The notes: generated from the sequence alone by a model not told the origin. Shown: positions 35,183 through 45,408, counted from the first letter of the stretch. The stretch: 64,000 nucleotides of DNA from an uncultured Psychrobacter sp. (GCA_947501045.1 CANMUI010000001.1:124001-188000); one strand, 5' to 3'. Made by a program: numbers and translations.

Positions 35183-35230
35183 GTAGTGATAGATAGACAA
35201 TAAGCAAATTGTCTTAATAACTAGTAGCTG

Positions 35231-37981
35231 TTAGCGCTTAAGACCAAATTTGCGCTGCTTTTTGTTGCTAATCTCAGTAATAGCATAAGTAATCTCTTCT
35301 TCACTAAGATGCGCCACTTGCTGCAAAATTTGCATCATATCAGGATTGAGAACGTATTTAGCGTACTGCGCAATATCATCGATACGCTGATCAAAGGTGA
35401 GAATTCCCGTTTCATTATCCTTTTGAAGATAGTCAAGCCGGATAAGGGCGGTCACAAAACTGGTAAATAACGCTCGATCAAAAAAGTCTGGAATATCATC
35501 GGCATAGAGTACAGATAGACGCTGGCCTAGCAGATGACACAGATCAACCACTTCATCCTCAGTCAGATTGCCTGAACCTTGCTGCGAGAGCAGGGCAAGG
35601 GTCATAAAGTAACGCTCAAGACTTTGACCCACGGGCGCTGCTAACACCTCTAACTGTTGGTATTCATTGCTGTTGGCTTCTGGAACGCTCAACAGGCCAT
35701 CACTTAGCTCAACGATAATGCCATGAGCCATCATGTTTTCGATCTTTTGATCGAGGGTTTCGGTCAAACCGTGAGCAGGATAGTATAAAAATAGCTCGCT
35801 TTGTAAAAAGGGGTAGAGCTGCTTGACGATATCATCTAAACGGCTACGCTCGATACGGCTATTACGAGCCACCAAGGCTGCCAAGAACGATAATAAGATA
35901 AAGACATGTAAGATATTATTGCGAAAGTAGCTCAGTAACGGCGCTTGTCTACCAGCGACTTGGATGATATCACCCAAAATATGCGGTATGCGTTCAATAA
36001 GCTTGAGCTTGATACCGTAATCAATAATTTGCTGCGGGCTCATATCAGTGATAATAGTATCATCAGCATAAGGCAGCTCGCGGGCAAGGCCTTGATAAAG
36101 GGCGATTTGTTCACGGCAGATGTCTTCATCGAGAGCCGCTTTGGGCGCTGATAAGAGTACCAAGGATAATAATGAGACCGGATTAATCACAGCAGCTTTA
36201 TTGATATGCTGCATAATCTTGACACCAATATTATCAACCATGGCGCTGGCTTTTTCATCAAGTGGAGTATCAGTGCGATGAGCAGGCAAGCTATCAGCTG
36301 GAACATCGAATTTTTGCATAAAATCGCTAAGATATAGCGGTGTACCAAAGCTTAGGTGCACGGTACCAAAAATGCGTTCTATTTTGCGTCCAGCTTTAAG
36401 TAGGCCAATAATCGATTCTGACTCTTTAGGTTTGCCTTTGAGCTCACCGATATAAGTGCCGCCCTCCATAATGCGCTCGTAACCAATAAAGGTGGGGATG
36501 AAGACGACGGGTTTATTGCTTTGACGCAGCTGGCTATGCACCGTCATCGCCAGCATGCCCATTTTTGGCGGTAACAAACGGCCAGTACGTGAGCGCCCAC
36601 CCTCAATAAAGTACTCAATCGGCGTATTGCGCGTAATTAAGGTGTGCATATATTCGCGTAATACTGCCGTATATAGCGCATTACCACGAAAGCTTCTGCG
36701 AATAAAAAAAGCCACAGCCCCGCGTAGTAAGGGTCCTAACAAAGGCACATCTAGGTTATCTCCAGCAGCGACGTACGGAATGCTCAAACCGCGTTTATAG
36801 ATAACATAAGATAATAGCAAATAATCGACATGACTGCGGTGACAAGGCGCGTAGATGATTTCGTGATCCGTTGCCAGCTCGCGTACGCGCTCAAAATGAT
36901 GAACCTTAACTCCATCATAAAGCTGCGTCCACAGCCACGTCAAAAACCGATCAAAAACGCGGATAATAGGATGTGAATAATCATTAACCATCTCATTGGC
37001 ATAACCTCTAGCCAGTTTCCGTGCTTCTTTTACGGCTATGCCCTTTGTTTTGGCCTCTATCTCTATCGCGTGCTTAATGGCTGGCGAATAGATGAGTTTA
37101 TCAACTAAGTTGCGGCGATCGGATAAATCAGGGCCGAGCATGCTGGCGCGCTGTTTATCAAGATAAGTATTCAACTGAGTTTGTAAGTCGCGTACCAGTT
37201 CTCGATTGGCATCTACTGAGGCAACTAACGCAGCATGCTCAGTGCTGGGCTGGCTTGACTGGTCTACATAAGTATTTGCAGAGTCTGTTTGGCCATCTAT
37301 TCCCTCACTGTTTAGGTTGTTGTAAATGATGGTACGTAAATCCTGCGGTGTATGAAATTGTACGAAGGTATCACGTCCCATAACGCCAATATTGAAGAGC
37401 TGTTTGGTGATACTTGGATCTTCCCAGTTATCCGTCATCAGCAGCTTAAACAAAGAATCTTCTTTTTCAGGAGCACGTCCCCAAAGGATCGTCACTGGTA
37501 TCAGGCGAATATTTAAATTAGGATATTGCAAGCTGGCCGCTACCAAGCGTGATAGACGCGGCGACAGTTGATGATCTTTTGCTCTTGGATGATGCAAAAA
37601 CACAATAGCTGCATTCTCATTGATACCCTGAGAGCTATCTTTTAAACCTACCAAAGCTGGCGGTAAGTTATGCTCTTGAGTCTGCAGGTCAATTAAGATA
37701 CTGTTGGAGCGTGAGTAATCTTGCAGTACATAAAAGGTTAGCGTTTGGTCATCACTATCAATCTGTGGCAGCTCGCCAAGCAGCTTAGCTTTGACTGCCA
37801 AATCAAGCGTTTGTCCCGAGATTTTACGGTAGAGCTGATTGATTGAAGTGTTAGATACGCTGGCATAATGCGGTGCTAGCGACTGGCGCTTGGACGTTGA
37901 TTCATTAACGTCAGTAGGGGCAGCTGACGTCTTAGCAATCCGTTTTTTCAAAAGCTTGTTTTTTAGGAAACTGGGTATCAT
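35231..37981 (-). CDS. plsB: glycerol-3-phosphate 1-O-acyltransferase PlsB
   Basis: Membrane-associated enzyme making lysophosphatidic acid, the first step of phospholipid synthesis. The 916 residues include the acyltransferase blocks: HRSHVDYLLLSYV (H-x4-D catalytic motif), GDNLDVPLLGPLLRG, EYFIEGGRSRTGRLLPPK and VFIPTFIGYERIMEGG. Length is about 100 residues over E. coli PlsB, partly in an N-terminal region rich in Lys/Ser. There is no strong ribosome binding site before the start. Confidence 0.95.
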   Translation of the reverse strand: MIPSFLKNKLLKKRIAKTSAAPTDVNESTSKRQSLAPHYASVSNTSINQLYRKISGQTLDLAVKAKLLGELPQIDSDDQTLTFYVLQDYSRSNSILIDLQTQEHNLPPALVGLKDSSQGINENAAIVFLHHPRAKDHQLSPRLSRLVAASLQYPNLNIRLIPVTILWGRAPEKEDSLFKLLMTDNWEDPSITKQLFNIGVMGRDTFVQFHTPQDLRTIIYNNLNSEGIDGQTDSANTYVDQSSQPSTEHAALVASVDANRELVRDLQTQLNTYLDKQRASMLGPDLSDRRNLVDKLIYSPAIKHAIEIEAKTKGIAVKEARKLARGYANEMVNDYSHPIIRVFDRFLTWLWTQLYDGVKVHHFERVRELATDHEIIYAPCHRSHVDYLLLSYVIYKRGLSIPYVAAGDNLDVPLLGPLLRGAVAFFIRRSFRGNALYTAVLREYMHTLITRNTPIEYFIEGGRSRTGRLLPPKMGMLAMTVHSQLRQSNKPVVFIPTFIGYERIMEGGTYIGELKGKPKESESIIGLLKAGRKIERIFGTVHLSFGTPLYLSDFMQKFDVPADSLPAHRTDTPLDEKASAMVDNIGVKIMQHINKAAVINPVSLLSLVLLSAPKAALDEDICREQIALYQGLARELPYADDTIITDMSPQQIIDYGIKLKLIERIPHILGDIIQVAGRQAPLLSYFRNNILHVFILLSFLAALVARNSRIERSRLDDIVKQLYPFLQSELFLYYPAHGLTETLDQKIENMMAHGIIVELSDGLLSVPEANSNEYQQLEVLAAPVGQSLERYFMTLALLSQQGSGNLTEDEVVDLCHLLGQRLSVLYADDIPDFFDRALFTSFVTALIRLDYLQKDNETGILTFDQRIDDIAQYAKYVLNPDMMQILQQVAHLSEEEITYAITEISNKKQRKFGLKR

Positions 37982-38186
37982 AATCAGGAGTCAGGTTTTA
38001 TAAAATATAGTGTGCTTATGATGCCATAAAAGTACATAAAGCGATATATAGTGTCGCCATCTCTTCTTAATATATTATAAGATTTGGCGGATAGTCGCTT
38101 GTGATAGACCTATCAAAATAAAGACGAAAAACTATTTACAGAAGAACTATTATTACGCATTAATTACTAGTTTAAAGTGAGGGCTG

Positions 38187-38657
38187 ATGACTCCTGCTAT
38201 TGAGCTTGCCAAAGCGCTTGATCTTGATTATCAAGTACACGAATTTACTCACGATAGCAGTGCCCAATCTTTTGGGTTAGAAGCTGCTAAAAAGCTTGGG
38301 CTACCAGCTGCACAGGTTTTTAAAACCTTAATTGTTGAGACCGATACAGGGGCACTAGCGATGGCAATCTTGCCCGTTGATACTACCTTAAATCTCAAGA
38401 AAATGGCCAAAGCTTTGCACTGCAAAAAGACCAAAATGGCTGATCCTAAACAGGTGCAGCGCAGTACTGGTTATGTGCTAGGCGGCGTCAGTCCACTAGG
38501 ACAAAAAAAGCGCTTAACGACGGTTATGGATAGCGGAGCACAAAGCCAGACTACGATATATGTGAGCGGTGGTCGGCGCGGACTTGATCTTGAGCTGCCA
38601 CCGATGCAGTTGGCTACTACGCTTGATGCAAGTTTTGCAGATATCGCTGATAATTAG
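38187..38657 (+). CDS. ybaK: Cys-tRNA(Pro)/Cys-tRNA(Cys) deacylase YbaK
   Basis: Trans-editing enzyme that hydrolyses mischarged Cys-tRNA(Pro). The 156-residue protein matches the YbaK/EbsC family: FGLEAAKKLGLPAAQVFKTLI, MAILPVDTTLNLKKMAKAL, TGYVLGGVSPLGQKKRL with the catalytic-site Lys region, and YVSGGRRGLDLEL. It stands alone, followed 80 bases later by the interrupted CHMI gene. Confidence 0.93.
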   Translation: MTPAIELAKALDLDYQVHEFTHDSSAQSFGLEAAKKLGLPAAQVFKTLIVETDTGALAMAILPVDTTLNLKKMAKALHCKKTKMADPKQVQRSTGYVLGGVSPLGQKKRLTTVMDSGAQSQTTIYVSGGRRGLDLELPPMQLATTLDASFADIADN

Positions 38658-38737
38658 TAGCATGCTATTGGCTTGTTATTTATTACGCTAATTCAAAATG
38701 AATTATTTACCAGATTACTTACTTAAGGAGCTATTTT

Positions 38738-39112
38738 ATGCCGCATCTTACCTTGCAAGCAACGCCTAATGTCAGCATACCTCACGAAGAATCTTTACTC
38801 AAAGCGCTCAATCAGGCGCTTTGGCGTAGCGGTCACTTTAATAAAGCTACGGATATCAAAGCGCGCCTCATTCCTATCGACACCTTTTTAGTCGGTGTTG
38901 AAGATGACGAGTAAGAATATGGTTTTATCTACGCGCATCTAAAGCTTATGGTAGGTCGTGACATTGTGGCTCGCAACCAGTTGGCAGAGATAGTAGTCAA
39001 AGCTATAGAGGATCAGCTCATTGATGAGCAATCAAAGCGCACCTCCTTACAGATAGCTGTCGAGGTAGAAGAGATTAGCGACGTTTATCAAAAGAAAATA
39101 CTAGGTAGCTAA
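38738..39112 (+). pseudogene. 5-carboxymethyl-2-hydroxymuconate delta-isomerase-like gene interrupted by an in-frame TAA
   Basis: The frame starts MPHLTLQATPNV with AAGGAG 7 bases before the ATG, and ends with TAA at 39112, 125 codons in all. Codon 59 (38912-38914) is TAA. Both sides in the same frame match the CHMI family: MPH with the N-terminal catalytic Pro, IKARLIPIDTFLVG before the stop, then EYGFIYAHLKLMVGRDIVARNQ and AVEVEEI after it. One base change from CAA or GAA would make the break. The single-frame match, intact ribosome binding site and lack of other lesions suggest a recent mutation, a sequencing error or readthrough. The family isomerises an intermediate of homoprotocatechuate breakdown; no other genes of that pathway are nearby. 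Confidence 0.88.
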
Positions 39113-39130
39113 GCGTTTGATGCTTTATAA

Positions 39131-39156
39131 AAAAAGCGCCTAATCAATAGGCGCTT
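39131..39156 (-). terminator. Rho-independent terminator for the acyl-CoA dehydrogenase gene
   Basis: AAGCGCCTA and TAGGCGCTT form a 9-bp stem, followed by seven T residues on the minus strand. Confidence 0.87.
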
Positions 39157-39175
39157 CTCGTACAATCTTAAGAAA

Positions 39176-40996
39176 TTAGTCTAAAAAGGCAAAGTTTTCA
39201 ATATCCATAGCAGTCATACTCTCGCTTGGTGCCACCATACTTTCGGCATGACCTGAAGTGCGGGGCAAGATTTTATCGAAATAAAACTCAGCCGTTTGGA
39301 CTTTAGCCGTATAGAATTCTGCTGACTCCACGCCGCCATTTTCTAGTTTTTCATAAGCCACGGCTGCCATGCGCGCCCAGTGATAACCCATCATTACGTA
39401 GCCTGAATACATTAAGAAGTCATCTGAGGCCGCTGAGATAATCTCACGATCTTTACGCGCCATGAGCATCAAGCGCACAGTAAGCGTATTCCATTCAGCA
39501 CACAGTTTAGTGAGTGCCCAAACGAATTTACGCATGTTTTTATCAAGCGCATACTCGCCGCACCATCTCATGATGCTAGAAGTATAATCACGGATGATTT
39601 TACCTTTGGATTGCAAAATCACCTTACGACCTAGTAAATCAAGGGCTTGAATACCGGTAGTGCCTTCGTACATGGTAGCAATGCGAGCATCACGAGCGAT
39701 CAGCTCCATGCCCCACTCTTTGATATAGCCGTGACCACCGTATACTTGCTGACCGTGTTTGGCCGCCTCGATACCAAGCTCAGTTAAAAAGCCTTTGAGA
39801 ATAGGGGTATAAAAGCCTAATTTATCATCCCATTTTTCAAACTCAGTATCATCACCTTGAGCGACGCCTTGAGCCATTTTGTCAGCGTAACGAGCAGCAT
39901 GATAAATCATTGAGCGTCCGCCTTCAGCAAAGGCTTTTTGCGTCAGTAGCATACGGCGTACGTCGGCATGATGGATGATGGCATCGGCTACTTTTTCAGG
40001 ATCTTTGGTACCTGATAAAGCGCGCATAGAGCGGCGATCTTTAGCATAAGGTAGAGCGTTTTGGAATGACAGCTCAGTATGAGCCAATCCTTCAATACCG
40101 GTACCGATACGCGCAGTATTCATAAAGGTAAACATGGCTTTTAGGCCTTTATTCGGCTCACCAATTAGATAACCGATGGCTTCATCAAAATTAAGCACAC
40201 AAGTAGCAGATGAGCTGATACCCATTTTGTGCTCAATAGAGCCGCAAGTAACGCCGTTACGCTCGCCCACTTCATTATCATCGTTTGGCAAAAATTTAGG
40301 GACGATAAACAGCGAAATACCACGAGTGCCCTCAGGAGCATTAGGCAGGCGTGCCAAAACGATATGCACGATATTCTCAGTCAAATCATGCTCGCCGCTT
40401 GAGATAAAGATTTTAGTGCCTGATAATTTGTATGAGCCATCGTCTTGCGGAATAGCTTTAGACTTAACCTGACCCAAGTCAGTACCACACTGAGGTTCAG
40501 TCAAACACATGGTGCCTGACCACGAGCCTTCAACCAACTTATGTAAATAAGTCTGTTTTTGCTCATCCGTGCCATACTGCAATAAAGTATTGATACAGCC
40601 GGTAGATAGACCCGGATACATGGACCACGGCCAGTTGGCCGTACCGATCATCTCGGACTTAATGAGGTTAAGTGACATAGGTAAGTTCATACCGCCGTAT
40701 TCTTCAGGGTATGAGATGCCCTGCCAGCCGCCTTCTACGAACTGATCATAGGCTTCTTTGAAGCCTTTTGGAGTAGTTACAACGCCATTTTCAAAATGAC
40801 AACCCTCAGCATCGGCATCTTGATAGATAGGTGCAAGAACATTTTCGGCAAAATCAGCCATGCCTTGCAAAATCATATCGATGGTTTCAGGATCAGCATT
40901 AGCGCCGTTGTCCAAATCTTTGTAATGGGTTTGAAAATCAAATACGTCGTTGATTAAAAACTTAATATCACGTAAAGGCGCTTTGTAGGTTAACAT
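39176..40996 (-). CDS. acyl-CoA dehydrogenase, large (about 600-residue, DmdC-like) family
   Basis: FAD enzyme oxidising an acyl-CoA to the enoyl-CoA. The 606 residues begin with YKAPLRDIKFLINDVFDF, typical of the long ACAD subfamily, then the core CLTEPQCGTDLGQVKSKA, FISSGEHD, KMGISSSATCVLNF and MYEGTTGIQALDLLGRK. The extra C-terminal domain (about 110 residues) sets it apart from FadE. Relatives include 3-methylmercaptopropionyl-CoA dehydrogenase (DmdC), but substrate cannot be told from sequence. AAAGAGA precedes the ATG. No electron-transfer flavoprotein genes adjoin. Confidence 0.9.
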   Translation of the reverse strand: MLTYKAPLRDIKFLINDVFDFQTHYKDLDNGANADPETIDMILQGMADFAENVLAPIYQDADAEGCHFENGVVTTPKGFKEAYDQFVEGGWQGISYPEEYGGMNLPMSLNLIKSEMIGTANWPWSMYPGLSTGCINTLLQYGTDEQKQTYLHKLVEGSWSGTMCLTEPQCGTDLGQVKSKAIPQDDGSYKLSGTKIFISSGEHDLTENIVHIVLARLPNAPEGTRGISLFIVPKFLPNDDNEVGERNGVTCGSIEHKMGISSSATCVLNFDEAIGYLIGEPNKGLKAMFTFMNTARIGTGIEGLAHTELSFQNALPYAKDRRSMRALSGTKDPEKVADAIIHHADVRRMLLTQKAFAEGGRSMIYHAARYADKMAQGVAQGDDTEFEKWDDKLGFYTPILKGFLTELGIEAAKHGQQVYGGHGYIKEWGMELIARDARIATMYEGTTGIQALDLLGRKVILQSKGKIIRDYTSSIMRWCGEYALDKNMRKFVWALTKLCAEWNTLTVRLMLMARKDREIISAASDDFLMYSGYVMMGYHWARMAAVAYEKLENGGVESAEFYTAKVQTAEFYFDKILPRTSGHAESMVAPSESMTAMDIENFAFLD

Positions 40997-41349
40997 AGTT
41001 GGTCTCTTTGATTATCGGTTCGCTCAATTTATATGACTAGTTATATAAAAATGGTAAAACCAGTTATTAATAGATAAAGTAAAAAACAGATCTGGTTATA
41101 ATATCTATCGTAAAAATGTATTCAACAAATTTAGCAATTATAAAACTGCTCACTTATAAACTTACATTGAGTATAAGTGTTCTTTAGCAACAAATATACT
41201 ATTCATAATTAAAATTCATATTATAATAGTTCAGTTATTACTTTATATTATAATAGAGAATAGTTTTACTATTGACAAACACTAAAAGTAAAAACTAAAT
41301 TCGTGCTTTCCTTAAAAATTACTACTCAATATCTTATCGAGGCATATCC
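40997..41349. other. 353-base AT-rich divergent promoter region
   Basis: Between the divergent acyl-CoA dehydrogenase and FUSC-like genes. Several TATAAT-like words occur because of the AT content; none can be singled out. No coding frame supported. Confidence 0.45.
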
Positions 41350-42453
41350 TTGTCTAAACCAACAGCTAACTCTATATCTACAGTGACTAGACGAGTCGTT
41401 AGTGGTGAGATTGCCCATCTACTGACAGTCAATCGTAGCAAACGTCCTTGGCACCTGCCCATTATCGCCGCTATTGCCATCAGCTTTCCGGTGTTTGTAG
41501 GAGCTTATTTTGACGTTTTATCTGACGGTATCAAAGCTTCTTTAGGAGCGATGATTATCTTAAATATACCGCTAGCAGGTTCTCTGCCTTATCGTCTGGT
41601 AACAGTGATGACATGGGGTTTTGCTATGTCGCTGTGTTTTGCACTTGGACTTATTGCGCAGCAGGTGCCCATACTGATCATTCCTGTGTTTGCACTGATG
41701 GCTTTTGGTATTGTTTTTTTTGGAAGGTACTATCGCCAGCCGCCACCAGCAGGGTTGTTTGTCATGATGGCGGGTGCCATTGCTCTGTTTATTCCTGTGC
41801 CTTTCGAGCAAATTATGTTTGCAACGGGTCTGGTAGTGCTGGGTAGTGGTTTTTCGATACTGATGGCATTGTTTTATTCGCTATTTTTAATGATGACGCG
41901 TCAGTATACCCCAACGCCTACTTATCACTACGAGCCTGAGACTATTAGTGAAAGCATTATGGTGGCAGGTTTTGTCAGTCTAGCGCTGTTGATAGCCGTA
42001 ATTTTAGGCGTACCTAACCCTTATTGGGCGGCAGTCAGCTGCTTTATTATTATTCAAGGGATTCATCTGCGCACGATGTGGATTAAGCAGTCTCATCGTC
42101 TGTTTGGTACCTTACTGGGTATGGGTTTGGCAGGTTGGATGATTTCTTGGGGGTTAGCAAGATGGGAGGTTGCCATTGCCATACTGATCATGATGCTCTG
42201 TATAGAAGCGCTAGTCGATCGCCATTACGGGCTCGCCGTTGTATTTGTTACGCCCTTAACGATATTTATCGCTGAATATGGCAGCAGTTCGCCACTTATG
42301 CAACAAGGCTATCAACACATCGTTAATGCGCGCTTGTTTGATACTCTAATTGGCTGCGTGACGGGCTTTGCAGGCGGTTTTATGATGCAGTCCTCACGTT
42401 TGCGCGTACCACTGCGGCAAGTAGAGGACTGGCTACTAGTAAAGTTTGGGTAA
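41350..42453 (+). CDS. FUSC-family (fusaric acid resistance-like) inner membrane protein
   Basis: A 367-residue protein with about 10 transmembrane segments in two groups, the layout of the FUSC/YccS family: the first group near residues 35-185 and the second near 205-345, with PNPYWAAVSCFIIIQ and the following HRLFGTLLGMGLA, the conserved segment of the family's second repeat. The start is TTG at 41350, with GAGG 8 bases upstream; no ATG lies in the frame until well within the first membrane segment. Family members are implicated in efflux of aromatic compounds; no partner genes (HlyD-type) adjoin. Confidence 0.8.
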   Translation: MSKPTANSISTVTRRVVSGEIAHLLTVNRSKRPWHLPIIAAIAISFPVFVGAYFDVLSDGIKASLGAMIILNIPLAGSLPYRLVTVMTWGFAMSLCFALGLIAQQVPILIIPVFALMAFGIVFFGRYYRQPPPAGLFVMMAGAIALFIPVPFEQIMFATGLVVLGSGFSILMALFYSLFLMMTRQYTPTPTYHYEPETISESIMVAGFVSLALLIAVILGVPNPYWAAVSCFIIIQGIHLRTMWIKQSHRLFGTLLGMGLAGWMISWGLARWEVAIAILIMMLCIEALVDRHYGLAVVFVTPLTIFIAEYGSSSPLMQQGYQHIVNARLFDTLIGCVTGFAGGFMMQSSRLRVPLRQVEDWLLVKFG

Positions 42454-42511
42454 AATAAAAACAGCCGCTTATAGATCAAGATATTTTCAGCCAGCTACTG
42501 TTTTTAGTCCA

Positions 42512-43348
42512 CTACTTAGCCGCCTGCTTTAAGGTGTCACTCGCTTGTAATACATCAATATGCTGTCCTGTCCAGCGCTCAAAACTCAAGGCTGCCTGTC
42601 CGATAAGCATACCGTAGCCATCAGTTGTCTGCGCGCCTCTAGCATCAAAGTGTTGTAAAAAAGGCAGCGGGCGTCCATACATCATGTCGTAGGCGTAATG
42701 AGCACTTAACTCTGGAGACAAGAGCAGATTATCGCCTGATAAGCCCGTAGACGTTGCATTGATAATCAAGTCAAATTCGCCCGTCAATTCAGCGCTTGCA
42801 CAAGTCGTTATAGAGTGCTGATTAATCTCATCGCTAGCAAGCGTAAGCTCATTGATAAGTGTTTTAGCTTTGATAAGTGTCCGATTGGCGATAGTCAGCT
42901 GCCCGATGCCTGCCTGTATAAGCGGTAAAATCACTCCGCGTGCCGCCCCGCCTGCACCGACAATAGCGACGCGTGCGTCATGCAGTGGCCAGCCCATACT
43001 CAACAGATGGTTAACCAAACCTTGTCCATCAGTATTATCACCATATAAGGTATTGTTTTTTAAAAGTAGGGTATTGACGGCGCCAGCAACCTCTGCATGT
43101 TTGGAGAGACTACCATGTGCTTGGCAATAAGCATAAGCTATTTGTTTGAAAGGTACGGTTATATTAGCGCCTATACCGCCTCCATTAAAAAACGCCTCAA
43201 CCACAGCGACGAAGCTAGCATTGTCATCTGGGCAATATTGACGCTGGTAAATAATATCAAGGTCCGTCTGCGCAGCGAACACACGATGGATATCTGGAGA
43301 TTTACTATGGTCTATAGGGTTGCCAATGACAATAAAGTGCTGAGTCAT
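42512..43348 (-). CDS. aroE: shikimate dehydrogenase
   Basis: NADPH-dependent reduction of 3-dehydroshikimate, in aromatic amino acid synthesis. The 278 residues have IGNPIDHSKSPDIH near the start, ANITVPFK with the catalytic Lys, GDNTDGQGLVN, the NADP loop VGAGGAARGV and MMYGRPLPFL near the C-terminus. Length is normal. The gene converges with the FUSC-like gene; a weak AAAACAG...CTGTTTT repeat lies between them. Confidence 0.95.
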   Translation of the reverse strand: MTQHFIVIGNPIDHSKSPDIHRVFAAQTDLDIIYQRQYCPDDNASFVAVVEAFFNGGGIGANITVPFKQIAYAYCQAHGSLSKHAEVAGAVNTLLLKNNTLYGDNTDGQGLVNHLLSMGWPLHDARVAIVGAGGAARGVILPLIQAGIGQLTIANRTLIKAKTLINELTLASDEINQHSITTCASAELTGEFDLIINATSTGLSGDNLLLSPELSAHYAYDMMYGRPLPFLQHFDARGAQTTDGYGMLIGQAALSFERWTGQHIDVLQASDTLKQAAK

Positions 43349-43764
43349 AAATAATCCATAAGTCTTATAAGTTAAAGAGAACGAAACATAAAAGATAAAA
43401 AACCATCAGAAGATAATCGTCATAGGATATAACAATATTTTTAACAAATTTGTGCTCTCTTGGACGGTTATCCGTAACGTAAAGGCTAGTCAAGCACTAG
43501 GCAGTTGGGTACACTGTTGTGTAAGTATAGTGTTAATAGTAGGTCATTGAGTATAAAATAAAGTAAGCCAGTATAGTAAAATTATAATAATTTAACAAAG
43601 TAAGCGATGGTTTTATAATTGTTTTATAGCTGGCGCACTTATTGCACAAACTGGCATATATTTATATCTTATTGATAACGCAGACTCTTTATCGACAGTT
43701 GCCTCTCTTAGTAGCTTGTTGGTATAACCCCAAAACTCAAATGTAACCTTAAAACCTAAAAAAT
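43349..43764. other. 416-base AT-rich divergent promoter region
   Basis: Between aroE and the lipoprotein gene, transcribed away from each other. No coding frame, and no structure I would call. Confidence 0.45.
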
Positions 43765-44442
43765 ATGAGTAAAGTGCCCATGTGGAATAATAACCTACAG
43801 ATTGTTATGATCGGTATAGTGATGGGGGCTGGTGCATCATTAAGTGCATGTAACAGCTCAACCCAAGATAATACTGCTGAAATAGCCACCGAACAAACGA
43901 CTGCTGAGGAGCCTGTACAGACCAGCCCAGCACCGAGTGCAGATATGGACGGGGCAGTCGCCGAGCAAGGGGTCCCCGTCAGCTATGATGTATCATCGTG
44001 GAATAGCGACGCTGTCAATTCTGTCAGTATAAACGAGGTTGATCAAATCAAATCAACGTTCGGTAAAGTAATTACAACTGATGAAAATAGCTTAGATTAT
44101 GCTAGTAATCCTGCAACCAAATATCGTTTTATGGATACTGACGCGCCTTATCTAGATTTGATCGATTCTAAAAAATATCTCGAGCTTGGCTGGTATTATG
44201 CCAATCCTACTGACTCGGATGAAGAAAAAAAGTTTAGTCAAGCGCATGCACAAAAATCATATCAACTTGCGCGGCAGCTAATGGGAGATGATGGCGAAAA
44301 AGTACTGGCTGAGATGCTAAATGGTCAAGTCATAAAAAATCAAACCGTCGGCGGCCAGAAAATAGAATTAGCAAAATGTGAGTTTTATAGCTGTATGCTG
44401 GTGCTAAATAAATCAGGTGAACAGCAAGCAACAGACAGCTAA
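43765..44442 (+). CDS. putative lipoprotein of unknown function
   Basis: A 225-residue protein with a hydrophobic segment ending in a lipobox LSAC (Cys29), so likely a lipid-anchored envelope protein. Beyond it lies a 45-residue Thr/Glu/Ala-rich linker, then a compact domain (about residues 80-215) without a family I recognise; it contains one Cys pair (KCEFYSCML). The pabC gene starts 3 bases after its stop, suggesting one transcript with the pabC-mltG-tmk genes. Confidence 0.78.
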   Translation: MSKVPMWNNNLQIVMIGIVMGAGASLSACNSSTQDNTAEIATEQTTAEEPVQTSPAPSADMDGAVAEQGVPVSYDVSSWNSDAVNSVSINEVDQIKSTFGKVITTDENSLDYASNPATKYRFMDTDAPYLDLIDSKKYLELGWYYANPTDSDEEKKFSQAHAQKSYQLARQLMGDDGEKVLAEMLNGQVIKNQTVGGQKIELAKCEFYSCMLVLNKSGEQQATDS

Positions 44443-44445
44443 GCA

Positions 44446-45408
44446 ATGACTGTTAAAGCTCAGAGTCTTCAAGGTCAATGGCAGTGCCTATATCCGCAGG
44501 TCGATACGAATTCTGCTACCATAGATAGTGCTTGTATCAGTTTAGACAACCGCGGTTTGGCTTATGGTGATGGTTTTTTTACCACTATGGGCGTTATTGA
44601 CGGTGCGGTACTATGGCAAGACTATCATGTCAAGCGTCTGATATCTCATGCACAAGCTCTGCAGCTAAATATAGACAATCAAGATCACATTGCAAAACTA
44701 ATAGTAAGTTTACAGGCACAGGCTGGTGAGCTACAACAAGGGATAATGAAGCTTATAGTGACCCGTGCGACCCAAACAGCGCGCGGTTATGGTTTTGTGC
44801 CAAATACCTCAGGCAGTGATTGTGAAATTTGGTTAAAAGCAACCTCTATGTCTATAGATAGCAGTCAGTATCTTTGTTTAGCAAATACGCCCTTAATTCC
44901 TCTACAGCCTAACACACAAGCTGTCTGCTTAACCTCTCAGCTGGCTAGTATGCCGCCGCCTTTAGCAGGACTTAAGAGCCTCAATCGTCTTGACAGCGTT
45001 CTTGCAAGTGGTGAGCTTCAGCGTATTAACGCTGCTTCAGCTGCACTAGGTTTTGGTGAAGGATTGCTGCGTGATATGACAGGCCGCTGGGTTGAGGGGA
45101 CGATGAGTAATGTCTTTTATCAGTTATCTAGCGCTCAGTTGACTGACTCTAGCCATAACACCAGCTATTCTGATCACTATTTGTCTGGTCAGTGGTTTAC
45201 GTCGCCTATAGTACACTCAGGAGTCGCGGGTGTGATGCGCCAAGTATTGCTTGATAGCTTTGCCAACACTGATTTGCCTGTTATTATGCGTCCATTAAAA
45301 GATAAAGATTTGCCTAATCTACAGGCGCTATTTTTTTGCAATGCAGTGCGCGGTGTGATTCCAGTGAGTGAGCTTAGTTTGCTATCGGGTAAGGTTATAC
45401 ATTTTTAA
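44446..45408 (+). CDS. pabC: aminodeoxychorismate lyase
   Basis: PLP enzyme making 4-aminobenzoate for folate. The 320 residues show the class IV aminotransferase pattern: RGLAYGDGFFTTM near residue 32, the SLNRLDSVLAS segment that follows the PLP Lys (AGLKSLNR), LGFGEGLLRDMTGRWVEGTMSNVF and a CNAVRGVIPV end. Longer than E. coli PabC (269), with an insertion near residues 235-255. mltG and tmk follow, as in many proteobacteria. Confidence 0.92.
   Translation: MTVKAQSLQGQWQCLYPQVDTNSATIDSACISLDNRGLAYGDGFFTTMGVIDGAVLWQDYHVKRLISHAQALQLNIDNQDHIAKLIVSLQAQAGELQQGIMKLIVTRATQTARGYGFVPNTSGSDCEIWLKATSMSIDSSQYLCLANTPLIPLQPNTQAVCLTSQLASMPPPLAGLKSLNRLDSVLASGELQRINAASAALGFGEGLLRDMTGRWVEGTMSNVFYQLSSAQLTDSSHNTSYSDHYLSGQWFTSPIVHSGVAGVMRQVLLDSFANTDLPVIMRPLKDKDLPNLQALFFCNAVRGVIPVSELSLLSGKVIHF

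Noticed and set aside
42454..42511. AAAACAG...CTGTTTT as a terminator between the FUSC-like gene and aroE
   Set aside because: Arms are short and the centre is over 30 bases; too weak to call.
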